From assembly GCF_018812025.1 (NCBI RefSeq), contig NC_063045.1, positions 56,261,457 through 56,325,456 of the forward strand: a stretch of 64,000 nucleotides of DNA, read 5' to 3'. The stretch is from Megalobrama amblycephala. Taxonomy: Eukaryota > Chordata > Actinopteri > Cypriniformes > Xenocyprididae. A model generated the notes under the pieces. It was not told the DNA's origin and did not search any database. It saw nothing but the letters and a program-made list of their open reading frames with translations. Made by a program: the position numbers and the translations under genes. This document shows positions 33,480 through 45,209 of the stretch, in pieces. How positions within the stretch are numbered: position 1 is the first letter of the stretch; each line of letters starts with the position of its first letter.

Positions 33480-36039
33480 AAGTCGTCTCTAATTTTTCAC
33501 GTGGTACCTGTAAGCTTTCTCCGCGCTGGCCAGAACGGACCAATCACAGTCGTTTGTGGTTACTGGATAATGCAGTTCGTTTCATTCATGCAGTTGAATA
33601 CTATGGATTCCTTTAACAATTATTTTTTTTTTAAATATGTATTTATTTTTAACTGTCCATATTGTAATTACGGTTAAACATGACAAAAAAAAAGACACAA
33701 ATATTACAAAGATCCTCATAATAATAAATAATAAATGAAAAACGATAACAATAGAGATATAATTAAATAAATAAATCGCATGGCATTATAATATTCAATA
33801 TCCCAAAGTTATTTATTTACGAAGGTGAACTGTCTAAAAAGCACTAAAGTCATGTAATTCACTTTTCTGTCCAACAGGTGTCAGCAAGTAACTAAAGACG
33901 GTATCTTCAATAAAACGCTCATTCGTTTAATTAATGAAATGATACAAAGGTAATGATGGCCTTTACGATGCATGAGGGTCCACCTTCTCAGCCGTGTCTT
34001 AAAATGACTATATTTAACAAAAAGCTATGGACAACACATGGCAGTCTGTCTACTTAGTGACTCTGTTTCTCAATTATACAATTAAAATGTCTGCATAGGT
34101 AGGTCATAAAACAGGTCCCTGAGCTATTTGTCAGCCAGACACACATTTTAAAGAATGCAGCTCACATTTATAGGATTTCGAAGTATATAGCTTTTCTTGG
34201 TTTTATTTGGTGCTGCTGTGAATGGTAAAATCTTTTGTCTTACATACACTTTTATTGGGTGAGTTGCTTCACATTGTCAGACTGATAAATGCTTGCACAG
34301 AAAAGAAGATGAATTACAAAACAGGATGAGGTATTCTAAGTGAACGAAAGTGATGTGACGTACTATAAGATATAAGATATGACAGGTGCTACATGATGCA
34401 TTTAAAGTTAAACAGCGGTTGACCTCAAGACAAGGACACTATCCCTTAAAAAGTAAGTAGATGTTTAGCATATGTAGGCTATTTTTAATAATGGTGCATG
34501 GGCATATGAAAACATGTCCAAGTTAGGCTTAACCCTATAAAGACAGCATCATATTTGATACACAAATTTATAAGGCCTCTAAATTATCAACATGATCAAC
34601 TGAAAAACCTGTTATACACAATATACTACATGCCTTCGGTCATTTACTTTATTCATGCATTATATTTGATAAAAAATCATGTTAAAATGTATCAAATATG
34701 ATACACCAGGCTTTTGTGGAATGTTTATTTGACCATCTGTCAATCATCATTGTATTGCATTTTATGTTTTTGCCCCACAATAAAAAAACTACAGAGATTT
34801 GAACATTAAACTAAGCATTTAAATTAATTTACTAAGAAATTAGGAGACATAGAGAGGCAACTATATAATCAAGGTTAGATAAACTCTTCCATTAAATACA
34901 AAACAGATTTTTCGGACTATTATTTCAGGCTTAACAGGGTTAGAACATGAAAGTCAAATGGCATATGACCTGTGGTTTGGCTGTTCGCTGTCGGTTAAGT
35001 GAATCCGAAGAAGAATTTGATTCCATTGATTCGGCGTTGAAAATGAACCCATTGTTCGCGTCCGCTGGATCACAAGTGTTTGTATCAAGCTTAATGGGCA
35101 ACTAATAACTCTGATGTTATCTCAACCCCTCCAGATCATTTTCTTGGTGGGTCACATCATATGAGTCTAAGATTACTAATTTTGAACAAACAGCCATTCT
35201 TCTGCTTCTCTTCACAAGTTTCAACTCACCTTTGTTTCAGTTCTCAGTCCAGCTGCCATATTTATTTTATTAACTGAGAACAGATGAGGTTTTGTGAAGA
35301 AGCCTGATGTTATTTTGAGAGAGTTCACTTAAAGTCAGCATTACATAATTTATGTATGTTGGGTATAAGATTCAACCCCAAAACATTTTAAATGTAACAA
35401 AACAAATTCTGAATGTGAAAAGTGCTTATTTTTTTTGCAATTATAATGTGCAATTTACTACAAGTTACATCAAAACTGATTGACACTACATGCATTTTTC
35501 TGTTATCTTTTCAAATTCCAAGTATATAAACACTAAACTTACGGTAAAATGGGTTAATAATGCAATGCTTTAGGGTTAAAGTTAGAGACAACAGCCATTG
35601 ATACTTTCCAAGGCTTTAACCACATATTTACTGTAGGATTGGGGTAATATTTTAGGAATTAGCCAATGGAAACCCATATTTGTTGATACATCCCCTTATG
35701 ATAGTCCCCCTATGTTTATGGTGTTTGTAGTTTGAAAATCTGATCCTTATGGAAGCCATTTCTGCTACATAAGAAGGAAAAAAAATCATGCTGTCATAAT
35801 TAAATAAAAAAGTCAAAATTATGACAATAAATCGTAGTTGTAATTAATTATCATAATTCTTTTTGCCAGAATTATGAAATTCGAAATTATGCAATAAAGT
35901 CAAAATTGTGACATTAAGTCATAATTATGATATAGTAAGTTATAATTATGAGATTAAAATAAAAATAAAAGTCGAAATTATGACATGCCATTTATGACGG
36001 CTGAAAAAGCAAGAAATTTTGAAAAGATTCAGCTGGGAG
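33480..36039. other. no gene seen
   Basis: AT-rich intergenic sequence. A degenerate array at about 35800-35990 repeats the word AAGTCAAAATTATGACA in both orientations. Otherwise there are no reading frames or repeats I can name. Confidence 0.6.
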
Positions 36040-36044
36040 AACAT

Positions 36045-37032
36045 TGTCATGATCACAAGTTGGAGTGCCCTATTGAGCCACCAGAGGGCACTCCAACCCG
36101 GACTGTTCCTCACCACACTTTTGACTTCATTTCCCATAACCCACTTCCTGGACTCATTATCCAGTTCATTGCACCCAGCTGTTTTGTGTTTGTTCATTAG
36201 TGTCTGTCTATTTATACCTAGTTTGTTTCTGCTTTTGTTATGGTAGTTTCACATATTATTCCTGGTTCTCCGTTTTGGTTTTCTGTTTGTTTTTGTATGG
36301 ACTGTTTTTGTGGAATTTGACCCTTGCTTGTTTTCTGGATTTATGTTTTGTAGTGATGGGCAAATGAAGCCTCACGAAGCACTGAAGCTTTCCCTTCATC
36401 GTTTCAGTAAAAGATTCAAAGCTTCGAGAGTGTCGACAGCAGCGCCATCTGGTGTTTAGTAAAAAATAAAGTAGCCAAAACTCAGTGAAAGCTTCTGTTA
36501 CGTAGCTGTTACGTGCTCAAATAAAAGCCTAAATAGTGCGCACCTGTGTGTGTTTAATTACTCAAATTCATTTACCTGTTTAACTGTGGCATTTAATGCC
36601 AGTATGAATATCAATATGATGTAACAGAAGAATAAATGTACACATATATGAATTGCATATGGCAAAATATTTTATTTTCCTGAAATAATTTGTATTCTTA
36701 ATATTACTTGTATGACTGGGTATTTAAAAATGTAATTTAATAAGTCTAAATGAAAACCTACCCATAAAGTAAGATCTGGGGGTTCGAACTTTCCGACACT
36801 CAAAGTGAATCGCGCACGTGATTGGACAGAAAGTGAGGCTTCATTTGTCATCGATCACGTGACTCTGGGAAACCAATACACACCCCAATACAAGGCTTCG
36901 CTAGAAAATGTGTCACATGCGCGATACGCACATCGAAGCTTCAGTGTCATAAATAACATCACTACCGTTTTGGATTTCCCCATTAAAGCTGCACATGGAT
37001 CTTACCTCTTGTCTCTTTGCCCTAACGTGGCA
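36045..37032 (+). mobile_element. solo LTR interrupted by a hAT-like MITE
   Basis: Begins TGTCATGATCAC and ends CTAACGTGGCA (TG...CA), flanked by AACAT at 36040-36044 and 37033-37037, a 5-bp target duplication typical of LTR retroelements. After removal of the insert, about 366 bp remain, with a poly(A)-like ATTAAAG near 36982. No internal region or second LTR is present, so it is a solo LTR left by recombination. Confidence 0.75.
36351..36964. mobile_element. hAT-like MITE inside the solo LTR, 614 bp
   Basis: Ends TAGTGATG and its inverse CATCACTA. Flanks ATGTTTTG and CCGTTTTG agree in 6 of 8 bases, consistent with a decayed 8-bp duplication. Subterminal GAAGCTTC-type words occur at both ends. 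Non-coding. Confidence 0.65.
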
Positions 37033-37089
37033 AACATCTAGCAACTAATTAAGTTAATTGATATCAGGTCTATAACGTGATTTGCTATA

Positions 37090-38500
37090 ACAGGGATGTC
37101 TTAGAGAAGGAGAGTCTCTCAGAAGTAAAGATGGGCAGAGCTGTGAAAAAGCATATTTAAAAGAATACTTTAAAAACAATGTTCCTCCACGTCAAATTGC
37201 AAAGGCTTTGCAAGTCTCATCATCTACAGTGCATAACATCATCAAAAGATTCAGAGAAACTGGAGAAATCGCTGCATAAGGGACAAGGTCGAAGACCTTT
37301 ATTGGATGTTCGTGGTCTTCAGGCCCTCAGACGACACTGCGTCACTCATTGGCATGATTGTGTCAATGACATTACTAAATGGGCCAAGGAATACTTCCAG
37401 AAACCACTGTTGGTAAACACAATCCGCCGTGTCATCTGCAGATGCCAACTAAAGCTCTATCATGCAAAAAGGAAGCCATATGTGAACATGGTCCAGAAGG
37501 CATAATCTGATATTGAGTTCAACATGTTCCTGGGTCAACATTTTTGTTGATCCTGGAACAACATTAAAATCAACCAATCAGATTTGAGGGACACGTTTAC
37601 AGATTATGTCAAGTTTAGGCTTAAAATCATGAATTGGTGCTTCTACATCAGTGTTATTCATCTATCATTTCCCTCTGATTTTTGGGATAACTTATGGGTA
37701 GGGTTAGGTTTAGGGGTAGGAATAGGATTAAGACTAAATTTTCAGACTAGAATGTTGTTCCAGGATCAACAAAATATGTTGACCCAGGAACGCATCTAAC
37801 TCAGCAATATCAGGATGTGTGTCCAGAAGCGCCGTTGTGTCCTGTGGGCCAAGACTCATTTAAAATGGACTGTTTCAAAGTGGAAAGTGTTCTATGGTCA
37901 GACTAGTCCAAATTTGACATTCTTGTTGGAAATCACAGACGTCATGTCCTCCGGGCTAAAGAGGAGGGAGACCTTCCAGTGTGTTATCAGCGTTCAGTTC
38001 AGTGTGTATTTCAGCAGGACAATGCAAAACCACATACTGCAGCTATTACAACAGCATGGCTTCGTCGTAGAAGAGTCCGGGTGCTGAATTGGCCAGCAGT
38101 CCAGCTCTTTCACCTAAAGAGAACATTTGGCGCATCATTAAATGAAAAATACGTCAAAGATGACCACAAACTCTTCAGCAGCTGGAAACCTATATCAAGC
38201 AAGAATGGGCCCAAATTCCAACACCAAAACTCCAGAAACTCATAACCCTGATGCCTAGACGTCTTCAAACTGTTTTAAAAAGAAGAGGAGTTGGTACACC
38301 ATGGTAAATATGCCCCCGTCCCAACTATTTTGAGACCTGTAGCAGGCATCAAATTTGAAATTAGCTAATTTTGTGCATAAAATTGTAAAATTTCTCAGTT
38401 TAAACATTTGTTATGTTATCTATGTTCTATTATGAATAAAATATTGGCTCATGTGATCTGAAAGTCTTTTAGTTTTCATTTTATTCAACAATTCGGGTTG
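37090..38500 (+). pseudogene. decayed Tc1-like transposon with transposase remnants
   Basis: Pieces of a Tc1 (DD34E) transposase are readable. A helix-turn-helix part lies at about 37150-37280, then KGQGRRPLLDVRGLQALRRH to KLYHAKRKPYVNMV (about 37280-37498). The C-terminal half includes [18 protein letters not shown] (about 38010-38065). There are frameshifts, and about 150 bp around the middle of the catalytic domain is missing near 37995. The 3' end resembles other fish Tc1 elements (tail to about 38500). It is split by the MITE at 37500-37820. Not functional. Confidence 0.8.
37500..37820. mobile_element. MITE inserted in the Tc1 transposase, 321 bp
   Basis: The Tc1 word GTCCAGAAG occurs at 37491-37499 and again at 37821-37829, a target duplication of 8-9 bp. 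The termini are inverted (CTGATATTG with GAGTT near each end). Just inside, long arms share GTTCCTGGGTCAACA and GTTGATCCTGGAACAACATT in inverse orientation. Confidence 0.82.
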
Positions 38501-39200
38501 TAGATAGGAAAGTGAAAGAGAAAGTTATGAAAGAAAAGCATAAAGAAACTATAAAGAAAAATGAATATATAAACATAAACAGCAAGAACAATAAAATAGA
38601 CACATTAATGTATTGCAGAATGGGCAAAAGTAGGTTGTGTGCATTAGTTGTGTGCATTAATGAAACAAAGTTTGTTTTGATTTTTTTTTTTTTTTTTTTT
38701 TGTTAATGTAATGTGTAGTCCATGGAGGCACATAAAAGAACATGGTGGGTCTTGAGTATTGCTGATTAGTAAAGTTGCAAATGGAAAGAAATGTTTTTGT
38801 GGCATGAGGTTTTAGTCTTGATGGGCCGCAGCCTCCTATCAGAGGGGAGTGCCTAAAAGAGTTCATGCCCAGGGTGAGAGGGGTTGGCCACAATCTTTAC
38901 TGCCCACTTTAGAGTCAGGTTTGAGATTATTTATATCATAATTGCAAAAGCATGATTTGTTTTCTCCTATGGCAGAAATTGGCTTCCATTTGTTCCTTTT
39001 TGAAATTTAACAATAAAAAAATAATTGAATTAACAATTTCATCAAGATTTCTAGCACAAATGACGTTCAAACTGAAGTTGTGATGAATGGGCGAGAGGAT
39101 GAGCAAGAGGCGCTGTAAAGATACTTTGTGTTGTTGCTCTTTAATAATTAAACGAAGTTAACAAACAACTTCCTGACAGTCACGCTTGATTTACACACAG
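38501..39200. other. no gene seen
   Basis: Intergenic, with a T-run of about 23 at 38680-38702. No conserved reading frame. Confidence 0.5.
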
Positions 39201-39713
39201 TAGTTCCGTCTCAATTCAGAGGCTGCATCCTCTGAATGTCACATTTGAAGGCTGTTTGCATCACTGCGGCGCAACAAAGTTTATCCCAATTCAAAATGCA
39301 GCCTCCAAATGCATCCTTTGTTTCCCATGAAATGAAGGATACAGCAGATGTATCCTTCAAGACCTTGCCTACCACAGAATTCATTGCGCTTTGGCGAGGA
39401 CAGGATTTTGTTTGAGAGAAATTGTAGAATTACACTTTTAAACGTCAGTATTGGGTTTCAGCTTGCTCAAATATCTAATGATACAAATGTAAAAATAAAA
39501 ATAAAACTTTAATTTTAAGTTTAATGTAACATTCCAAAAAGTCCAGTACAAACGTAACTGCCACCAAAGTCTTTATTTGCTGCCACTCATCAACGGAAGC
39601 TGTCACAGTTGCTAGGCGACAAGAACAAGTAGGCTAGGCCATCCCATTTAACAACGCTCAGTCTGACCTTTGCAGCCTTCGAAGGATGCAGCCTCTGAAT
39701 TGGGATGCAGCTA
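39201..39713. mobile_element. MITE, 513 bp
   Basis: Left terminus shares CAATTCAGAGGCTGCATCC with the inverse of the right terminus, and both ends begin TAG. No coding sequence. Confidence 0.7.
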
Positions 39714-41123
39714 GTCTGTCATGTTTTAATTAGCATTCTGATACACTTCTGCAGAGTAAACTACTCGAATTATAGAGAGAAGTTCATGACACAAGTGGGT
39801 TTACAAGCATCTGCACTTTACAAACCCTCTCAAAATACAGGCAGTTTATTCTGCGCTGCAACAAATGATCAGATTTATTTCCATTACACTTTTCTGTCTG
39901 CTTTGATTGTCGTTTGTCCTGTCTAGACTGATTTCTGGATGAATCCCAGAGTGGAATAGACAAACAGAGATGTTGCCAGAAGCAGCTATTGCACTGATAA
40001 TGCTAATGTGCTTCTATATATAGTCAGAAGAGACAAGAGGAAATCTGGCCAGCCATAAACTAAAACATTCTCCCAGGTTTGACTGAAATCACAGTAATTT
40101 TCCCCTTGTGTTTATATCATTTTTAACATTAAAAGACACTGAAAACTGTGATTTAATTGCAACCACAGGCTCATTTCTATTACCAACTGCTGAGAGATAA
40201 ACAAAACTGACTTTAGTGCACTTATTCCCTTCACAAAAATGAATGCCTATCAAATCATTTTCATTTTATGAATAAACCTAAACATGAAGTGATAAATTTA
40301 GCTAGATGCTAACATATATTCGCCTTATTTTTAACTTAAAAGTGGGCGGGGCCATTGTGACTTCAACGTGTCGAGGCTTCTGGTTTCATCGTCTGGATAA
40401 GTTCAAATGGTTTATTAGCGTACTGTCTTACTACATACTCAAAAGTATTGTTTGAAGTACTGTAGCATATTAACCTACAACTTTTGCTATTTCTGCAGTA
40501 TACAATATGTAGGCTGTACTATGCAAATGTTCTATGCATAAATTACCTGTTGCTGGATTCTTTATGTCATGATGCTTTGTATTCATCCAGATTTTCCATT
40601 TCCAATGTGAAATAATGTTTTTGTTCAGACCACCAAGACTTCATACATTTCCACACAAAACTGAACTGTACTGTAACAACAGAAATATTATCATGTCATC
40701 AGATTATGGTGGGTAGCAGCTGTTTTTGCATTCAGATTCATGCAGCAGGAAAAATCTGCCACACAAATTGTAAACAAGTTAATTAAAACAAATGAAGCAG
40801 TGTGTGGTTCGAAATAAAAGGTGGTTTATAACAGAACCTCGTGCACAATGGTCCATAAATATGTGCTTCATCAAACATTACACTCCGACTGAAAGAAGCT
40901 ACTTAAGATCACTCGACTCCACAGGGATTTGCTTGCACAGCTTTAAGTTTAAAGAGACAGGCCTAGAGCAATTATCCAGAGTGATCATGGAAAGAACACT
41001 GTGGGTCAGAGTCCTGCTGTGTTATCAAAAAAGAAATCTGTGGGAATGACCATAAATAGAAATAAAGTTTCTGGAGCCAGACTATTTTGTATTTCACACA
41101 CACACTATTGAAGAACCCTATGT
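39714..41123. other. no gene seen
   Basis: Largely unique intergenic sequence without reading frames I recognise. The part 39720-40320 contains few repeat words and could hold regulatory sequence, which cannot be judged from one genome. Confidence 0.4.
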
Positions 41124-41695
41124 TAAAGGGGACTTTTTATGCCTTTTTACATTTTTTAAACTTTATTTAGTGTGTAATTTTGCTCGTTGAACATGAAAAA
41201 GATCTGCAAAATCACAAAGCATGAAGTCCCTCCAAAAGGAGTTATTCTCTATATCAGTACACACTGTTTCTGAACTGCCTGAAATGCGTCAATTGTTGTC
41301 TTGAGTTTACGGGAACAAACATGTCACAATATTCCTCATTTAAATAATTCCTGCCCATGGCATACAAAAAATAAAGGCCTGTTATGGTAAGGGGCGTGAC
41401 ATTTCTCAAGCACCAAGCATAATATCAGATTATTGCTGTAAACAATGAACATGGAATCTGAAGACTACTTTGCTATTTATGTTCTCCATTGTTTTGCTTT
41501 ATTTCCATATGTTTCATTCAATGGCAAGGTCACTCCGGGGTTCCCCCGGCTACTAGAGCATGTGTAACCGGTCCGACTCGACCTGGCATGGGAGGCAGGC
41601 ACACTAACAAGGATGCTAAAGACTGCAGTCTCTAGTGTCAGCCACTAGCGCCCCTCTTGAGGCCAGGGGAGTGAGGTTTACATTCTCAGCACTTA

Positions 41696-43301
41696 CAGGT
41701 GCTGGTCATATAATTAGAATATCATCAAAAAGTTGATTTATTTCACTAATTCCATTCAAAAAGTGAAACTTGTATATTATATTCATTCATTACACACAGA
41801 CTGACATATTTCAAATGTTTATTTCTTTTAATTTTGATGATTATAACTGACAACTAAGGAAAATCCCAAATTCAGTATCATTAGAATATTACTTAAGACC
41901 AATACAAAGAAAGGATTTTTAGAAATCTTGGCCAACTGAAAAGTATGAACATGAAAAGTATGAGCATGTACAGCACTCAATACTTAGTTGGGACTCCTTT
42001 TGCCTGAATTACTGCAGCAATGCGGCGTGGCATGGAGTCGATCAGTCTGTGGCACTGCTCAGGTGTTATGAGAGCCCAGGTTGCTCTGATAGTGGCCTTC
42101 AGCTCTTCTGCATTGTTGGGTCTGGCATATCGCATCTTCCTCTTCAAATTACCCCAAAGATTTTCTATGGGGTTAAGGTCAGGCAAGTTTGCTGGCCAAT
42201 TAAGAACAGGGATACCATGGTCCTTAAACCAGGTACTGGTAGCTTTGGCACTGTGTGCAGGTGCCAAGTCCTGTAGGAATATTAAATCCTGCATCTCCAT
42301 AAAGTTGGTCAGCAACAGGAAGCATGAAGTGCTCTAAAACTTCCTGGTATACGGCTGCATTGACCTTGGACTTCAGAAAACACAGTGGACCAACACCAGC
42401 AGATGACATGGCACCCCAAACCATCACTGACTGTGGAAACTTTACACTGGACCTCAAGCAACGTGGATTGTGTGCCTCTCCTCTCTTCCTCCAGACTCTG
42501 GGACCCTGATTTCAAAAGGAAATACAAAATTTACTTTAATCAGAGAACATAACTTTGGACCACTCAGCAGCAGTCCAGTCCTTTTTGTCTTTAGCCCAGG
42601 CGAGATGCTTCTGACGCTGTCTGTTGTTCAAGAGTGGCTTGACACAAGGAATGCGACAGCTGAAACCCATGTCTTGCATACGTCTGTGCGTAGTGGTTCT
42701 TGAAGCACTGACTCCAGCTGCAGTCCACTCTTTGTGAATCTCCCCCACATTTTTGAATGGGTTTTGTTTCACAATCCTCTCCAGGGTACGGTTATCCCTA
42801 TTGCTTGTACACTTTTTTCTACCACATCTTTTCCTTCCCTTCGCCTCTCTTTTAATGTGTTTGGACACAGAGCTCTGTGAACAGCCAGCCTCTTTTGCAA
42901 TGACCTTTTGTGTCTTGCCCTCCTTGTGCAAGGTGTCAATGGTCGTCTTTTGGACAACTGTCAAGTCAGCAGTCTTCCCCATTATTGTGTAGCCTACAGA
43001 ACTAGACTGAGAGACCATTTAAAGGCCTTTGCAGGTGTTTTGAGTTAATTAGCTGATTAGAGTGTCGCACCGGGTGTCTTCAATATCGAACCTTTTCACA
43101 ATATTCTAATTTTCTGAGATACTGAATTTGGGATTTTCCTTAGTTGTCAGTTATAATCATCAAAATTAAAAGAAATAAACATTTGAAATATATCAGTCTG
43201 TGTTTAATGAATGAATATAATATGCAAGATTCACTTTTTGAATGGAATTAGTAAAATAAATGAACTTTTTGATGATATTCAAATTATATGACCAGCACCT
43301 G
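41696..43301 (-). mobile_element. Tc1-like transposon, 1606 bp, complete termini
   Basis: Termini CAGGTGCTGGTCATATAATT and its near-exact inverse, flanked by TA on both sides (41694-41695 and 43302-43303), the Tc1/mariner target. Subterminal inverted similarity extends more than 150 bp on each side. It encodes one transposase-like frame on the minus strand. Confidence 0.92.
41977..43018 (-). pseudogene. Tc1 transposase pseudogene (DD34E), two stops and one frameshift
   Basis: The N-terminal part starts at 43018 (or at the internal MGKTADLTVVQK) and has the paired-type helix-turn-helix (VIAKEAGCSQSSVSKHIK). The first catalytic Asp is in VMFSD and is followed at once by a stop (42533-42535), then by a second in-frame stop about 8 codons later. 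Reading continues as SSVKFPQSVMVWGAMSSAGV. A one-base shift near 42285 leads into LIFLQDLAPAHSAKATSTW (second Asp) and NPIENLWGNLKRKMR (Glu), ending AKGVPTKY. All three catalytic residues are present, but the frame is broken three times. The copy is probably inactive, though its intact termini could still be mobilised by another source. Confidence 0.88.
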
Positions 43302-43964
43302 TACTAGCTTGCCTCTGTTACACTCACCCCCCTAAACCTCACTCCCATCTGGATCACGGCACCAAATGTAACTGGTCCTACTCAACCCGCTCCAAGCGGG
43401 ACTCGAACCAGCGTCTCTGACATGGGGGGCAGGCACGCTAACAAGGACACCAAAGTTGCTAATGTGCCTCTTGAGGCCAGGGGAGTGAGGTTTACATTCA
43501 CAGCTCTTACTAGCTTGCCTCCGTTACACTCACCCCCCTAAATCTCAATCCCATCCGGGTTACGGCACCATATGTCACCACTCTTCAAAAACAGCGCTTT
43601 AATTCTCTTGACAAACTAAAAGACATAGAATGGATTTTGTATATTTGAAAACAAAGATATAGAATGTACTGCATGTTGATTGTATTTTGCTCAAGAAGTT
43701 AAGAAGAAGTCTATGTAAGTCCACATCATTTAAAAAAAACCCTATGTTTCTAACCACAGGGCAAGAGCTGCAGTTCCAACAACTATGGTTTCGGGAAACA
43801 ATGAATCGTTGAACTACTATTGATTGCTAACAATGCTTTTGGGAAACACATTACTGACAGACTAGGAAGAGAGGTGCTGCAGCAATGTCAAATATGTGAA
43901 AAATAATGTGTTTTCAAGCATGAAAACCTAGACCCCAAAAACATATAACATATTCTTGAGTACA

Positions 43965-44715
43965 CCAACATGCGTATGGCCTCACCGCAAACAGATATGG
44001 ATTAAACATGTCCGATTTTGATTTCAAGGGTCTTAAATACACAAAAATGTGAAGGCTTCTTATAAACACATTCTGAAAATCAATTGTTTCCTTTTGAAAT
44101 GACTAATTACTGCAGACAGGATGGGAAATGCAATGCTAATCCGTTTGTTGGGAATGGATCCAGCCCTGAGGGGCGCCGTGGCTCGCTCACTCTGCTGAGA
44201 GGAGAATAATGTTTGGTATAATGCTGTTTGCATGGGTGCCTGAGAAAAACATCTTTGCTTGTTAATAATTTGATTCCAGAGAAAGTAAACCTTCACCAAA
44301 CAATAACACTCACAAATTATTCATTTACTTGACTGAGAGTGTAAAGCACAGTTCAGCATAAATATTGATGATGTGCCCTGGTGAGGTGCTTGTTTCCTCT
44401 TGTGGATGGTTGTATTTACAATAAACTCATAATTAGTAATATAAAGGCCTGAAGCCTTTTAAAGACTGTGTAAGATGACAGATTGTTTGTCATTTGCCCT
44501 GAACAGTGAATACAGCTCATAAAAGAACTGCTTTAGAGTTGATATTAACTTGAAAAAATATCAAATCTTCATGATTAGTTTAGAAATAAGAGTGTGACAC
44601 TGTCACACAAAATGCATGTTTTACCGCTCTATTTATTACAAAGATTTTATGTATAATGGAATTTTAATTGGTTTACATGTGTTTTAGTCCATTTTATTCC
44701 TCTTAACATTTTAAG
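43965..44715. other. no gene seen
   Basis: Intergenic. The stretch 44040-44520 is rather unique and not obviously repeat-derived. No coding frame recognised. Confidence 0.4.
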
Positions 44716-45204
44716 TGTGTATGTCTTTAAGAGATGAATGGTTGGCCTGTCATGTGATCAGTCACATGACAGGAAGCAGGAAAAATATCTGTATAAAGAG
44801 AGCAGCATGGCAACAAACAGAGACTCACTAACAGTCAACAATTCACCTGGATTGTGGAGTTACCAATTTTGTGGACTTACCTCTCCAGGCACAACTTTTG
44901 GACTATCACTACTTGGACATTTGTATATACACTGGTGGACACTCACATTGGGACTTTTATCAGCACACTAGGATTCTTGGACTGTTTTAGGGTATGGTAC
45001 TTGGGACTGTATGCTTTTAACAGACTGCGTTTTCCTGGTTTTATTGTGTTGTTTTAAAGTTCCTGTGAATATTGTAAATACACAATTCTTATTTAACTTT
45101 ATCACTGTTTTATGTCTAATTCTTTTAACCACTAACAAACTCACACAGTAAAATCTGACCCCATTTTAAATCATGTGACTCAACCAATTTGGCTGATCGT
45201 TACA
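44716..45204 (+). mobile_element. LTR-like repeat, copy 1
   Basis: Begins about TGTGTATGTCTTTAAGAG and ends GGCTGATCGTTACA, with a TATAAAGAG box at about 44792. The second half (44932-45204) is nearly identical to 61172-61448, and both copies stop at GTTACA. I see no matching target duplication, so solo LTR is a suggestion only. Confidence 0.5.
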
Positions 45205-45209
45205 AGAGA

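Larger units (their letters stand above)
41540..43580 (-). repeat. two tRNA-SINE-like units, the first split by a Tc1 element
   Basis: The words GGCAGGCACxCTAACAAGGA and GGCCAGGGGAGTGAGGTTTA each occur twice (near 41595 and 41660; near 43427 and 43473). On the minus strand GGTTCGAGTCCCGCTTGG near 43400 has the form of a tRNA B-box/T-arm. This suggests a tRNA-derived SINE in tandem or duplicated. The Tc1 at 41696-43301 sits in the first unit. Confidence 0.6.
41128..43960. mobile_element. reverse-orientation relative of the 12324-14212 MITE, split by later insertions
   Basis: The left end after TTAA is AGGGGACTTTTTATGCC. The segment at 41385-41405 (TAAGGGGCGTGACATTTC) and the right part at 43845-43930 (GGTGCTGCAGCAATGTCAAA) are the inverse of matching parts of the MITE at 12324-14212. 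The right terminus is decayed. SINE-like units and a Tc1 lie inside. Confidence 0.6.
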
